A model generated the notes under the pieces. That model had not been told where the DNA came from. It did not search any database and saw only the letters and a list, made by a program, of their open reading frames with translations. A stretch of 64,000 nucleotides of DNA. Source: Deltaproteobacteria bacterium RBG_16_49_23 (GTDB lineage: Bacteria > Desulfobacterota > BSN033 > UBA1163). Both the position numbers and the translations under genes were made by a program. Where the stretch lies: the NCBI GenBank assembly GCA_001798855.1, contig MGQQ01000106.1:1-64000 (forward strand), read 5' to 3'. Positions 25,602 to 38,834 of this stretch are shown here, in pieces (position 1 is the stretch's first letter; each line of letters starts with the position of its first letter).

Positions 25602-25621
25602 GGTGATGACTTTTCATCACC
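25602..25621. promoter_or_regulatory. Candidate enhancer/operator palindrome upstream of glnA
   Basis: GGTGATGA-CTTT-TCATCACC is a perfect 8-bp inverted repeat about 115 bp upstream of the -24 element, the usual position for an NtrC- or NifA-like activator. The sequence is not the classical NtrC or NifA site, so the binder is unknown. Confidence 0.5.
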
Positions 25622-25723
25622 CTGTTTAAAAAAAGACAATTTCCATCGTCCATAGGCATAGATACTTACACCATAAAGTCTAAGAATTTGTCTCTAACTT
25701 TTTTTGGGATGTCTTAAAAAATC

Positions 25724-25828
25724 ATCCCTCCCCTTCAAGGGGAGGGTTAGGGTGGGGATGGGACGATGAGGTTCTTGGGGAAATAGAATCCCATCCCCCT
25801 CCCAACCTCCCCCTTGAAGGGGGAGGGA
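25724..25828. repeat. Palindromic repeat pair (CCCTCCCC...GGGGAGGG)
   Basis: CCCTCCCCTTCAAGGGGAGGG and a mirror unit CCTCCCCCTTGAAGGGGGAGG bracket GGATGGGACGATGAGG...CCCATCCCCC, so the whole segment is itself an inverted repeat. It lies between glnA and the divergent gene at 25947. Confidence 0.7.
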
Positions 25829-25946
25829 ATTATTTGGGAAGTTTCAAATATTTTTGCTTTGACTTTTTCCATTTTTTTCTTCTTTGCGGTTGACAAATCG
25901 GACCTTTTTCCATAAATTTATAATTGTGGACAGAAAGGGAGGTTTT

Positions 25947-26297
25947 ATGGAGATAGAAAAATTCTTGGAACTGATGAAGGCGTTAGAAAAAAAGAAGAAG
26001 GGAAAGAAAGAGGAGTTGGAAAAGTTCAAAAATTTCTTTGACCGGTTTCATCTGCTGAACCGGGCCTATCTGGATAAAGAAACGTTTGAAAAGGCTCACG
26101 ACTCCATTTCATCCATGGCAGAGGCGATCAGCAACACGATTCGTTATCTCGATGAGGAGATCGCCCGCTTGAGAAACAAAGGAAGGAAACAGCCCTTTGA
26201 GAATGTGGAACTTGCTGAAATGCAAAAAACACAGCACAAGAATGAGATGCTGATCAAGGATTTTTTAGAAAAACACGAACCCCCCACCAATAGGTAA
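25947..26297 (+). CDS. Hypothetical Lys/Glu-rich coiled-coil protein
   Basis: 116 residues from ATG 25947, which has AAAGGGAGG five bases before it; longer frames lack a ribosome site. It is highly charged and predicted helical, with heptad-like stretches (EKFLELMKALEKKKKGKKEE, MAEAISNTIRYLDEEIARLR). No signal peptide, membrane segment or cysteine. It runs divergently from glnA and convergently with the ABC permease at 26310. I do not recognise a family. Confidence 0.65.
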   Translation: MEIEKFLELMKALEKKKKGKKEELEKFKNFFDRFHLLNRAYLDKETFEKAHDSISSMAEAISNTIRYLDEEIARLRNKGRKQPFENVELAEMQKTQHKNEMLIKDFLEKHEPPTNR

Positions 26298-26309
26298 CCA
26301 ACCGGCGAG

Positions 26310-27476
26310 TTAAGTGGCGCGGAGGGATTCGACGATGTTCATTCGTGCCGCTCTCACCGCCGGCAGCACGCCGCCGACGAAACCCATGATCAAAGAGAAG
26401 GCGAGAGCTTTCCAGGCGATGTCAAAGGAAAGCGCAAAATCGAAGGCCAGTTCCGAAAAGGTCTGAAAATTCATCGTCGAGACACTGAGGAATCGGAGAA
26501 AAGAGGCAAAGAAGAGACCTGCGCAGCCTCCGATCAGTCCGAGAAACAACGCCTCAAATAAAAAGGCGCCCAGGATGCTTAACCTCCGAAAACCAAGAGC
26601 GCGCATCGTGCCGATTTCATTCGTACGGGTTGAGACAGCGGCATACATGGTGATCATGGCGCCGATGATTGCTCCCAGGGAGAAGATGATCGTCAGGGAG
26701 GTCCCGAGGATACGAAGAAAGGTTGCCATCATCTCCGATTGCTCCGCATAGTAGCGGTTCTCCCGTTTTGCCTCGAGCGTCAGGCGCGGGTCGTTTTCAA
26801 TCCGTTTTTTAACGGCGTCAAACTGAGAGGGATCGCGTAATTTGAAGAGGACGGAAGAGTAGGCATTCCTCCGGAAGGTCTGCATCAACTGGTCCGCATC
26901 CCCCCAGATCTCCGAACTGAATCCCGTGTTTCCTGCATCGAATACTCCCACGACCCTCCATTCCCGCAAACCGAAATGGAGGGTTTCCCCCAGGCCGCCC
27001 CCTTTGAATCGCTCCGCCACACTCCGGCCGGCTATGATCTCCGATGATCCCGGTTTCAGGAGATGGCCTTCTATCAACCTTACCTGTGGCCGCAAGGCGA
27101 GGGAGCTCTTTCCAATGCCGCGGATGGTGACATAGGCTTCCTTATCGGTTCCACGCTTTGGAAGGCTGAGAATGATGACAGACTCCTTTGCAAGAAGGGG
27201 TTGCCCGTCTGCCCCCATGGCGATCTCCGGCTGGGTTTCGATGACCGAGGCCTGATAACGGTCCAGGCCACTCTGAACTTCCGTGGCAGCGCTCTTACGA
27301 ATGATCACGACATTCTCACTCGAACCTGTCTCAACCAGTGTCTTCTGCAAGCCTTCGGCCAACATCAGCATGGCCGCAAAAACAAAGACCACAAGGGCCA
27401 TGCCCGATATTGTAAACAGAGTCGTCAGCCTGCGTGTCCAGAGGTTACGAAAACTGTAAGAGAGAGGCACTCCCAA
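26310..27476 (-). CDS. ABC transporter permease, MacB/FtsX family (second permease)
   Basis: 388 residues: an N-terminal helix (LTTLFTISGMALVVFVFAAML), a large periplasmic domain (residues about 45-255), and three C-terminal helices including the FtsX signature region EIGTMRALGFRRLSILGAFL. It is the last gene of an operon adaptor (29396-30613), ATPase (28609-29304), permease (27477-28634), this permease. The likely TTG start follows the previous stop codon with no gap. MacB-type systems use mechanical transmission to export lipoproteins, peptides or toxins to the periplasm or beyond. Confidence 0.87.
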   Translation of the reverse strand: MGVPLSYSFRNLWTRRLTTLFTISGMALVVFVFAAMLMLAEGLQKTLVETGSSENVVIIRKSAATEVQSGLDRYQASVIETQPEIAMGADGQPLLAKESVIILSLPKRGTDKEAYVTIRGIGKSSLALRPQVRLIEGHLLKPGSSEIIAGRSVAERFKGGGLGETLHFGLREWRVVGVFDAGNTGFSSEIWGDADQLMQTFRRNAYSSVLFKLRDPSQFDAVKKRIENDPRLTLEAKRENRYYAEQSEMMATFLRILGTSLTIIFSLGAIIGAMITMYAAVSTRTNEIGTMRALGFRRLSILGAFLFEALFLGLIGGCAGLFFASFLRFLSVSTMNFQTFSELAFDFALSFDIAWKALAFSLIMGFVGGVLPAVRAARMNIVESLRAT

Positions 27477-28634
27477 TTAACCGATCCTCCTCAGTCCATC
27501 CGCAATACGAATCTTTACCGCCCGCCGGGTAGGGACAATGGCCGCAAGAAGTCCAATCATGACGGAAGCAAGAATATCCATGTAGATGGCTTCTTCAGCC
27601 ACATTAAACACCGGAAACCAGTTGCTCAACATCCTCCCGGCGATTCTGGCGACCGGAAAGGTCAGGAGGATTCCCAGGAAGCTTCCGAACAGGGTGATGA
27701 ACATCGATTCTCCGACGATCATTGCAGCAATGCGCCAGCCCCGGTAGCCGAGGGTCTTAAAGATGGCATATTCCCCGGTCCGCTCCCGGTAGGTCATGGA
27801 CATGGTGTTCGCAACGACAACGATGATGATGATGATGACCACAAAGGAGACGAGCTCGATGGCCATAATGATCGTCTCGGACATGGAGATAAAAGAGAGC
27901 TGAAAGGCTTTTTCGGTTTCGGTCAATGTCTCCGCCAGTGAATTTTTAAAGGTCTGATCAATGGCGAGAGCAACTTCGGTGGCGCGGTCAGGCCGATTGA
28001 TGCCGATCATATAAAAACCGACCTGATCGCCGCGAGAGGGAGCTGTCTTTTTGAGTGACTCATTAAGATAGTCCCAATGGAAGAAGAACTGGGTCTCATC
28101 GATCGTCTCATCCCTCCCCTGATAGATACCCCGCAGGACGAAATCCCAGTTGCCTGGATAGATTGTTCCTCTCAAAATAACCGTGTCGCCGATCTTCCAA
28201 CCAAATCGTTTTGCAAGCTTTCTCCCCGCGACAAAACCCTTCCGGTCACGGAGAAAATGAGTTGTCTCTTCAGAAGAGAGGATGAATTCAGGATAGAGTT
28301 CGAGATAGCTCTTCGCATCCACGGCAAAGTTGGCAAAGAAGTTTTTCTCATCGATATAGATGCCGCCAAACCAGTTGCCCCAGGAGACCTTTCTAACTCC
28401 ATCGACCTGGCGGATCTTCTCTTTATAAGAGATAGGTAAAGAGAAGATGAGAGAAATAGAACTCCGGGTGACCAGGCGCGAAGCCGAGGAGGCCTCGACC
28501 CCACCGTACCAGGCATTGATAAATGTCCGAAGAAGGCCGAAAGCCAGGATGGCAACGGTGATGCCCAGGATGGTTAAAAAGGTTCGGAGTTTGTGGCGGA
28601 AGGCATTTCTAATGAGGATCTTGAGAATGAACAT
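27477..28634 (-). CDS. ABC transporter permease, MacB/FtsX family (first permease)
   Basis: 385 residues with the same plan: an N-terminal span ([21 protein letters not shown]), a periplasmic MacB_PCD-like domain, and three C-terminal spans with [20 protein letters not shown]. The start overlaps the end of the ATPase gene by 26 bp, so the two are translationally coupled. It would pair with the second permease (26310-27476) as a heterodimer. Confidence 0.87.
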   Translation of the reverse strand: MFILKILIRNAFRHKLRTFLTILGITVAILAFGLLRTFINAWYGGVEASSASRLVTRSSISLIFSLPISYKEKIRQVDGVRKVSWGNWFGGIYIDEKNFFANFAVDAKSYLELYPEFILSSEETTHFLRDRKGFVAGRKLAKRFGWKIGDTVILRGTIYPGNWDFVLRGIYQGRDETIDETQFFFHWDYLNESLKKTAPSRGDQVGFYMIGINRPDRATEVALAIDQTFKNSLAETLTETEKAFQLSFISMSETIIMAIELVSFVVIIIIIVVVANTMSMTYRERTGEYAIFKTLGYRGWRIAAMIVGESMFITLFGSFLGILLTFPVARIAGRMLSNWFPVFNVAEEAIYMDILASVMIGLLAAIVPTRRAVKIRIADGLRRIG

Positions 28635-29304
28635 CGTTCAAGAACCCCTTTTCCAGTCTTCTGATGACTCTTGCCTTTTCAGCCGCTCTTGGATCATGAG
28701 TCACCATGATGATCGTTTTACCGGATTCACGATTAAGCCGGTCCATCAATTCAAGGATCTCTCTGGCGGCTACCTTGTCGAGATCGCCCGTAGGTTCGTC
28801 TGCAACGAGGATCGTGGGGTCGGTTATGATGGCACGTGCAATGGCGACCCGCTGCTGTTCACCCCCTGAGAGATGAGCAGGATAATGGTCCATTCTCTCC
28901 TCTAAATTGACGATCCGAAGCGCCATCTCCACATGCTCTTCCCGTTCCTTTCGTGAAAGTCCGGTGAGAAGAAGGGGAAGCTCAACATTTTCAAAAGCCG
29001 TAAGCACCGGAATCAGATTGTAGAACTGAAAGATGAATCCCACATTCACAGCCCGCCACTCTGCCAGTTCATTGTCGGAGAGACCTGTGATATCAACGCC
29101 TCCTACCCGTATGGTTCCGCTGTCGACCTGATCAAGGGCGGCAATCAGATTGAGAAGCGTGCTCTTCCCGGAGCCGGATGGCCCCATCAATGCGAGAAAT
29201 TCTCCCTCTCCGATGTTAAGGTTAATATCGACCAGCACAGGGATCACCCGGTCGCCCCTCCGGTAGGATTTGCTCACATCGATGATTTCAACGATGGGTT
29301 TCAT
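28609..29304 (-). CDS. ABC transporter ATP-binding protein, LolD/MacB-type
   Basis: 231 residues with Walker A ([12 protein letters not shown]), Q-loop ([20 protein letters not shown]), signature ([15 protein letters not shown]), Walker B ([13 protein letters not shown]) and H-loop ([11 protein letters not shown]). FQFYNLIP and DEPTGDLD are hallmarks of the LolD/MacB/FtsE group, which drives membrane-associated substrate movement rather than import. Confidence 0.93.
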   Translation of the reverse strand: MKPIVEIIDVSKSYRRGDRVIPVLVDINLNIGEGEFLALMGPSGSGKSTLLNLIAALDQVDSGTIRVGGVDITGLSDNELAEWRAVNVGFIFQFYNLIPVLTAFENVELPLLLTGLSRKEREEHVEMALRIVNLEERMDHYPAHLSGGEQQRVAIARAIITDPTILVADEPTGDLDKVAAREILELMDRLNRESGKTIIMVTHDPRAAEKARVIRRLEKGFLNDVHSQDPH

Positions 29305-29311
29305 GGGAATA

Positions 29312-29394
29312 AATGATCAGGTTGAGGTTAAGGTTTAGGCTGAGAAAAATGGGAAACTAACTCTAAACCTAAACCTCAACCTTAACCTAATTTT
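29312..29394. repeat. GGTTGAGGTTAAGG / AACCTCAACCTTAACC inverted repeat, copy 3
   Basis: A near-perfect inverted repeat lies between the adaptor and ATPase genes: CAGGTTGAGGTTAAGGTTTAGG and CCTAAACCTCAACCTTAACC. Confidence 0.7.
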
Positions 29395-29395
29395 T

Positions 29396-30613
29396 TCACT
29401 TTTCCGCTGCTTTTATCTTCAGCCCATTTCTCAATTTATCGGGGGGATTCAGAACAATCTGCTGCCCGACATTGATTCCATCAAGAACTTCTACCATGTC
29501 ACCCATCTTGGTTCCAAGATCGATTGGAGTCTCAACTGCTCTTTCCTCCTTGACAAGGAATACGATTTTCTTCTCTTTTCTGTTTACAATAGCGGATTGA
29601 TTGATGGCAATCCTGGGCTTCTGCTCCTCAGGAGTCGCCGGCCTGGAGAGAAAAGCGACCTTTGCGCTCATCTCAGGCAGGATGCGACTATCCTTATCAA
29701 CAAAGCGAACCTTGACCATGACCGTTGCCTTGGTGCGGTCAGCCGTTGGAACAATCATATGGATGGCGCCACGAAAGCGTTCTTCGGGCAGGGCATCGAG
29801 CTGGATTTCACAGGGTTGCCCCACTTTGATCTTATTGAGATTTGATTCGGAAACATCGGCTTCCACTTGAAGGGAATTCATATCCGCAATCGTAATCACA
29901 GCCGATTTGGCGTTTGCGGCCGCCCCGATGGGAGTGACGATATCACCGATATCTGCGTTCTTCGTGAGCACCACGGCGTCAAAAGGGGCCCGGATCGAGG
30001 TGTATTCAAGTGAAATATTGGCTCCTTCCAGGCCGGCGAGACTGGCTTTTAAAGTAGCTTCCGCCGCCTCAACGGCCGCTACGGCCTTCTCATAACGGGC
30101 AAGGGCGGAATCATAGGCCGCTTTGGCAATATATCCCTTGGCGAGGAGCGCTTTGTTTCGTTCCAAATTGAGTGTAGCTTCCCGAAGTTCTGCCCTGGCC
30201 AGCTCGATGTTGTGACGGACTGCAGTCACATTTGCCTCCGCCTGATCTTTTGCCGCAGTGACATCCTGACTTTCGAGACGCGCAACGACCTGGTCTTTTT
30301 TAACCCGGTTCCCTTCTTCAACCCCAAGCCAGATAAGGCGGCCGGTCACTTTTGAGGCAAGCGCGGATTTACGCTGGGGAACGACATAACCGCTGGCATT
30401 GAGCACGGTCAGGGTTTGAGAAGGGTGGACCTGGGTAACGGTTGCCACCTGGACCTGGACGGGAGGAGTGAAAATCCCTTTGGAGTAAAGAACTCCTGAT
30501 AGGATGATGGCAAGGGCCAGAAGGGACCAAAAGACGATCTTCTTTCGTCTTTTCGGCCTGGAAATGGCCCTGGTTTTTTCTATCTTCAGCTTTGAAAGGT
30601 CTTCATTGGCCAC
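29396..30613 (-). CDS. Membrane-fusion / periplasmic adaptor protein (HlyD/MacA/RND family)
   Basis: 405 residues: an N-terminal anchor (IVFWSLLALAIILSGVLYS), a barrel-sandwich lipoyl-like half (NASGYVVPQRKSALASKVTG), a helical hairpin (residues about 105-200, alanine-rich with EANVTAVRHNIELARAEL), the returning half SIRAPFDAVVLTKNADIGD, and a beta-barrel domain (IKVGQPCEIQLDALPEERF). The GTG start is at 30613. It heads the MacAB-like exporter operon and would link the inner-membrane permeases to an outer-membrane channel, which is not in the window. Confidence 0.9.
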   Translation of the reverse strand: MANEDLSKLKIEKTRAISRPKRRKKIVFWSLLALAIILSGVLYSKGIFTPPVQVQVATVTQVHPSQTLTVLNASGYVVPQRKSALASKVTGRLIWLGVEEGNRVKKDQVVARLESQDVTAAKDQAEANVTAVRHNIELARAELREATLNLERNKALLAKGYIAKAAYDSALARYEKAVAAVEAAEATLKASLAGLEGANISLEYTSIRAPFDAVVLTKNADIGDIVTPIGAAANAKSAVITIADMNSLQVEADVSESNLNKIKVGQPCEIQLDALPEERFRGAIHMIVPTADRTKATVMVKVRFVDKDSRILPEMSAKVAFLSRPATPEEQKPRIAINQSAIVNRKEKKIVFLVKEERAVETPIDLGTKMGDMVEVLDGINVGQQIVLNPPDKLRNGLKIKAAEK

Positions 30614-30671
30614 AGCGAAAAAATCCTAACATATTCCTGCAGTCAGAACAACGAAGAAAATTGGACAGCGG

Positions 30672-30898
30672 TCATGCCTCACTGAGACGTTAGTGAGCAC
30701 CGAGATCCGGCAGGAATTCCTCCGAAAATCTTATCAAGCGGATGATTTATTCTTAATGGGAAGGGTAATATTGCTCCTTAAAGAATAACCTCTGTCATGC
30801 GGGATCACCCTTTAAGTTCATGAACAAGTTGAGGTTTCCGCTATAAGGTTTTCTCCAGAATCCCCACCGGATCTCGGGAAGGATCAACGGCAGAGTGA
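30672..30898. repeat. GCCTCACT...AGTGAG repeat, divergent copy
   Basis: ATGCCTCACTGAGACGTTAG, GATCCGGCAGG and CCACCGGATCTCGGGAAGG, GGCAGAGTGAG match in order the compact element at 59785-59877, but with about 130 bp of extra sequence between the halves. No gene is seen. Confidence 0.5.
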
Positions 30899-31140
30899 GA
30901 AGGTGTGAAAAAATCACATTTATAGAATCGGCATCATTCCGGCCCACAGGGTTGGGGGGATTGGAGAAGCTTTAGGGCGGAACCTCTAATATTAAACTAC
31001 GTTGTCTAAATCTGGGTATGATCGCTATCTTACCGGAAACGAAGGTTACCCATAACATCTAATGATCCGCCTTCTAAAGCTTGGACAAGACGCCCAACCC
31101 TGTGGGCCGAGGCACAGTCCGTCAATTTTTTCACACCTTC
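30899..31140. repeat. 242-bp terminal-inverted-repeat element
   Basis: GAAGGTGTGAAAAAAT at 30899 is matched by ATTTTTTCACACCTTC at 31125-31140. Inside, GGCCCACAGGGTTGGG pairs with CCCAACCCTGTGGGCC, and GAAGCTTTAGGGCGGA with TCCGCCTTCTAAAGC. The arms are about 85 bp each around a roughly 70-bp core. It resembles a non-autonomous (MITE-like) element; no reading frame of note. Confidence 0.75.
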
Positions 31141-31197
31141 TGAGGGATTACGGGGACCAGATAAACCAATCTGTCATAGGCGGGAATTTCACGCGAA

Positions 31198-31244
31198 TGT
31201 AGCGTCGGCATTGATTGCCGACGAAATGACTCGCCCCCAGTAAA
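31198..31244. repeat. GTAGCGTCGGCA repeat fragment next to TIR element
   Basis: ATGTAGCGTCGGCATTGATTGCCGACG repeats the arm seen near 15297. The CCCCGTTAGAAAT element follows at once and a GGAGCGCTACT end lies beyond it, suggesting one repeat inserted in another. Confidence 0.5.
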
Positions 31245-31366
31245 CCCCGTTAGAAATTCCAGCGGGGCATTAAACCCCGTCGGAATTATTCTAAAACTAA
31301 CCCCGCTGCAGCCGCCGGCCCAAGCTCCGCCCCAGAGGGAGCAGCGGGGAATTATTTCTAACGGGG
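31245..31366. repeat. CCCCGTTAGAAAT terminal-inverted-repeat element, copy 1
   Basis: Bounded by CCCCGTTAGAAATTCC and GGAATTATTTCTAACGGGG. It has internal inverted segments (CAGCGGGGCATTAAACCCCG, TAACCCCGCTGCAGCCGCCG). A second, opposite-facing copy is at 63315-63475. It ends about 20 bp after the glnD stop codon. Confidence 0.8.
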
Positions 31367-31384
31367 TAAATGGGAGCGCTACTC

Positions 31385-34337
<2,953 letters not shown>

Positions 34338-35705
34338 TCAAAAACTATATCCGCTTTCTCCATGCTGGCTTATATCCAAACCATTCATTTCGTGCTCTTC
34401 ACTCACCCTCAATCCCATGGTCCGGTCGAGGATCTTCAGCAGAAAGAGGGTGACTACGAAAGAATATATCCAAGCCACTAACACTGTCAACGCCTGTATC
34501 CCCAACAGGGATGGGTTGCCGAAGAAGAGACCATCGTTTCCTGCCGAGTTAATGGCCTTTGAGGCAAAGAGTCCCGTAGCCAGGGCTCCCCATGTGCCGC
34601 CCACTCCGTGAACGCCCACGACATCAAGGGAGTCGTCATATCCAAACCTGTTCTTAAGATTGATTGCAATGTAACAGAGAACGCCCGCCGCCAGCCCAAT
34701 GACGATGGCCGGGATGGGCCCGACATAGCCTGATGCAGGTGTAATGGCCACCAGCCCGGCCACTGCGCCGGATGCGCCTCCGAGGGCAGTCGGATTCCCC
34801 CGGTAGGCCCATTCAGCCATCATCCATGAAAGGGCCGCCGATGCAGCCGAGATGTGTGTAACGACAAAGGCCGATGTAGCCAGAGAGCCGGATGCAATTG
34901 CACTTCCTCCGTTAAACCCAAACCATCCGAACCAGAGCAGCGCCGCACCCAGAAGGGTCATGGTCAGATTATGGGGAGGCATGGGCTCCTCTCCATAGCC
35001 TTTTCTTTTTCCGACAACGAGAGCGGCTGCCAATGCAGCGATTCCGGAGCTGATATGGACGACCAGGCCTCCTGCAAAGTCAAGGGCGCCGAGATTCTTG
35101 ATCCAGCCGCCTATTCCCCAGACCCAGTGCGCAAGAGGATCATAGACAAAGGTTGCCCAGAGGATGAGGAATACGAGATAGGTTTTGAACTTAAATCTTT
35201 CGGCAAATGCGCCGGTGATGAGGGCAGGCGTAATGACAGCAAACATCATCTGAAAAATCATGAAGGCCTGATGAGGAACCGTCGCTGAATAATCGGGGAA
35301 GGGATCGAGTCCCACTCCCCTCAGCCCAATCCATTTGAGACTCCCAATAATGCCTCCGATATCCGGACCGAAGGCGAGACTATAACCATAGAGGACCCAC
35401 TGGATGGTAATGACACCCAGAGCGATGAAGCTCTGCATGATCGTTCCAAGGACGTTCTTGCTTCTGACCATGCCCCCATAGAAAAGAGCCAGCCCTGGCG
35501 TCATAAGCATCACCAGAGCCGAAGAGATCAAAAGCCAGGAGGTATCTCCGGAGTCCACTTTGGGAGGTGGCGTAACTGTTTGGCCGGGTGGTGATACAGC
35601 AACAGTAGCCTGCAGAGGGACCGTCGCCCCCTTGGGCTCTTCGGCCAATCCCATTCCAGTCACTAAGATTCCGAACATCAGCAGCAGAATTGAAATCTTT
35701 TTCAT
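34338..35705 (-). CDS. amt: Ammonium transporter (Amt), first copy
   Basis: 455 residues from ATG 35705; an upstream in-frame start at 35744 lies in repeat sequence and lacks the AGGAGGAGCG site seen at 35705. A signal peptide ([20 protein letters not shown]) and a Pro/Thr-rich linker precede the eleven-helix Amt core: [45 protein letters not shown], and the pore histidine regions [20 protein letters not shown] and [20 protein letters not shown]. It takes up ammonium, gated by GlnB. It shares an operon with a glutamine amidotransferase upstream, and glnB and glnD downstream. Confidence 0.96.
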   Translation of the reverse strand: MKKISILLLMFGILVTGMGLAEEPKGATVPLQATVAVSPPGQTVTPPPKVDSGDTSWLLISSALVMLMTPGLALFYGGMVRSKNVLGTIMQSFIALGVITIQWVLYGYSLAFGPDIGGIIGSLKWIGLRGVGLDPFPDYSATVPHQAFMIFQMMFAVITPALITGAFAERFKFKTYLVFLILWATFVYDPLAHWVWGIGGWIKNLGALDFAGGLVVHISSGIAALAAALVVGKRKGYGEEPMPPHNLTMTLLGAALLWFGWFGFNGGSAIASGSLATSAFVVTHISAASAALSWMMAEWAYRGNPTALGGASGAVAGLVAITPASGYVGPIPAIVIGLAAGVLCYIAINLKNRFGYDDSLDVVGVHGVGGTWGALATGLFASKAINSAGNDGLFFGNPSLLGIQALTVLVAWIYSFVVTLFLLKILDRTMGLRVSEEHEMNGLDISQHGESGYSF

Positions 35706-35721
35706 TTCATCGCTCCTCCTG

Positions 35722-36018
35722 ATCCCCCGGCCTCCCTTTTGCAAAGGGGGCGAGGGGGAATTCTATTGTTATTTGTCAATCCATAATTGTATAGACACTG
35801 AAGATAAATCCCTCCTTCCCTCCCTTTGCCAAAGGGAGGCGCCGCCGTCCAGAGCCGCATTACTCACTCCAAGACCGGTATTGGGACTCTGGCGCCGGAC
35901 AGAATTACCCCTCTTTGGCCGCCGGTCCATAGGGCCTCCGGCCCGGAGGGAAAAGAGGGGCGAGGGGAGATTTTCAGAAGAGTATGTCTTCTCAATTATG
36001 GACTCCTTAGTAAAAAAG
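35722..36018. repeat. Long repeat ending in GACTCCTTAGTAAA, copy 2 (overlaps amidotransferase 3' end)
   Basis: Contains CCTCCCTTTTGCAAAGGGGG and TCCCTCCCTTTGCCAAAGGGAGG palindromes and ends with GGGGAGATTTTCAGAAGAGT then TCTTCTCAATTATGGACTCC. It matches the copies at 23790-23966 and 45980-46182. The reading frame of the amidotransferase (minus strand) runs about 250 bp into it. Confidence 0.75.
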
Positions 36019-36701
36019 TTCTCTAAAAATGTCATTCCCCTTCTGGTACAGGTTTCGATCTTTATCTCGGTCTCGGTCAGGATTTTTGCTTTGGAGAAAG
36101 AAAAGGGATGGAGGTTTCCGGAATCCTCCTCAAAAGTTTCCATCCATTCCCGGATCATCGCCTCAGTGACTTCGAGATGGAACTGAAGGCCATAAACGTT
36201 TTCGCCGTACCGGAACGCTTGATGAGAGATAGGGCAGGCGGTGGCTATCAATTTTCCGGCTTTTGGGATATCAAAGGTGTCCTCGTGCCACTGGAAGACA
36301 GGAAATGTTTTTGGAAAGTTTGAAAAGAGGGGATCATTTGAACCAATTTTTGTCAAAGAGACATCATACCATCCGATCTCTTTCGCAGGGGCTTTGAATA
36401 TCTTTGCACCAAGGGCTTTTGCTATTAATTGAGCTCCGAGACATATTCCTAAGATTGTTTTTCCCCTCCGAATCGCCTCCTTAATAAAAAGGTCCTCCTC
36501 TCTGAGAAAGGGATAGGGGTCTTCCTCGTAAACATTCATCAATCCTCCCAGGATGACGACATGGGTGAAATCCTGAGGTTTGGGGAGGCGAATGTCAGGA
36601 TTGAGATCGATGATCTGATAAGGGATTTCTTGCTGCGTGAGGAAGTCTTCAATCAACCCCGGCCCCTCAATATCAACATGCTCGATGATTAAGAAATACA
36701 T
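35769..36701 (-). CDS. Class-I glutamine amidotransferase, GMP-synthase-like, with a repeat-encoded C-terminal tail
   Basis: 310 residues. Residues 1-228 are a complete class-I amidotransferase: VILGGLMNVYEEDPYPFL, the nucleophile elbow GICLGAQLIAKALGAKI (Cys near 85), and GLQFHLEVTEAMI with the His/Glu pair near 173-175. The group resembles the stand-alone GMP-synthase-glutaminase-like proteins often found beside ammonium transporters. The last 80 or so residues (from FFTKESIIEKTYSSEN) are translated from the inserted repeat and are probably not functional. A near-perfect sigma-54 promoter lies 96-111 bp upstream (36797-36812), and amt, glnB and glnD follow downstream on the same strand, so nitrogen control is likely. 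Confidence 0.85.
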   Translation of the reverse strand: MYFLIIEHVDIEGPGLIEDFLTQQEIPYQIIDLNPDIRLPKPQDFTHVVILGGLMNVYEEDPYPFLREEDLFIKEAIRRGKTILGICLGAQLIAKALGAKIFKAPAKEIGWYDVSLTKIGSNDPLFSNFPKTFPVFQWHEDTFDIPKAGKLIATACPISHQAFRYGENVYGLQFHLEVTEAMIREWMETFEEDSGNLHPFSFSKAKILTETEIKIETCTRRGMTFLENFFTKESIIEKTYSSENLPSPLFSLRAGGPMDRRPKRGNSVRRQSPNTGLGVSNAALDGGASLWQREGRRDLSSVSIQLWIDK

Positions 36702-36709
36702 ACTTCATC

Positions 36710-36768
36710 CGCAGCCGCAGGCTTTAGCCTGCGAAATGAACGTAACCTAAAGGTTGCGGCTACACTTC
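36710..36768. repeat. Short palindromes (GCAGGCTTTAGCCTGC, CGTAACCTAAAGGTTGCG) in the amidotransferase leader
   Basis: Two neighbouring small palindromes lie between the sigma-54 start site and the amidotransferase ATG. They would be part of the mRNA leader. Confidence 0.5.
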
Positions 36769-36796
36769 TGGTCACGATCACCCGTCACCGATAAGG

Positions 36797-36812
36797 AGCA
36801 ATCCTTGTGCCA
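36797..36812 (-). promoter_or_regulatory. Sigma-54 promoter of the amidotransferase-amt-glnB-glnD operon
   Basis: On the minus strand TGGCACAAGGATTGCT is a full consensus match (TGGCAC-N5-TTGC), with GG and GC 10 bases apart. Predicted start near 36786, about 85 nt before ATG 36701. Confidence 0.88.
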
Positions 36813-36904
36813 GATGGATAAGCAATCAAGTTTATTTGGCTTTTATCAGAATTATTGAATAGTTGGTGGAAATGAGATCCAGGAGAGTTGAATCCTGAGA
36901 ATCG

Positions 36905-37062
36905 TTTCAGAAGAAATTTCTTGTTGAAATTTGGGCAGTCTGTTAGAAATCAACCAGCCGGTATATTGGAAAACTGGAATAATGGAATGTTGGAATTATG
37001 GGAAGACTCTTTACTATTTCTACCCAATATTCCAGTGTTCCACTATTCCATTATTCCCTCTT
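36905..37062. repeat. GGGCAGTCTGTTAGAAA repeat with TGGAATAATGGAA arms, copy 1
   Basis: TTGTTGAAATTTGGGCAGTC, TGTTAGAAATCAACCAGCC and GGTATATTGGAAAACTGG recur almost identically at 41597-41680. Here a right half (ATTCCAGTGTTCCACTATTC, CATTATTCC) is the inverted complement of the GGAATAATGGAATGTTGGAA arm. It fills most of the 367-bp gap between the amidotransferase promoter and glnK, and no gene is seen in it. Confidence 0.7.
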
Positions 37063-37068
37063 TCGTGT

Positions 37069-38794
<1,726 letters not shown>

Positions 38795-38834
38795 TTCAAA
38801 CCTCCTTCATTCATGAAAATAAATTGATCGACTT

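Noticed and set aside
30614-31384. 770-bp gap as a possible structured non-coding RNA gene
   Set aside because: The structure is explained by nested repeat elements; no promoter-terminator pair stands out.
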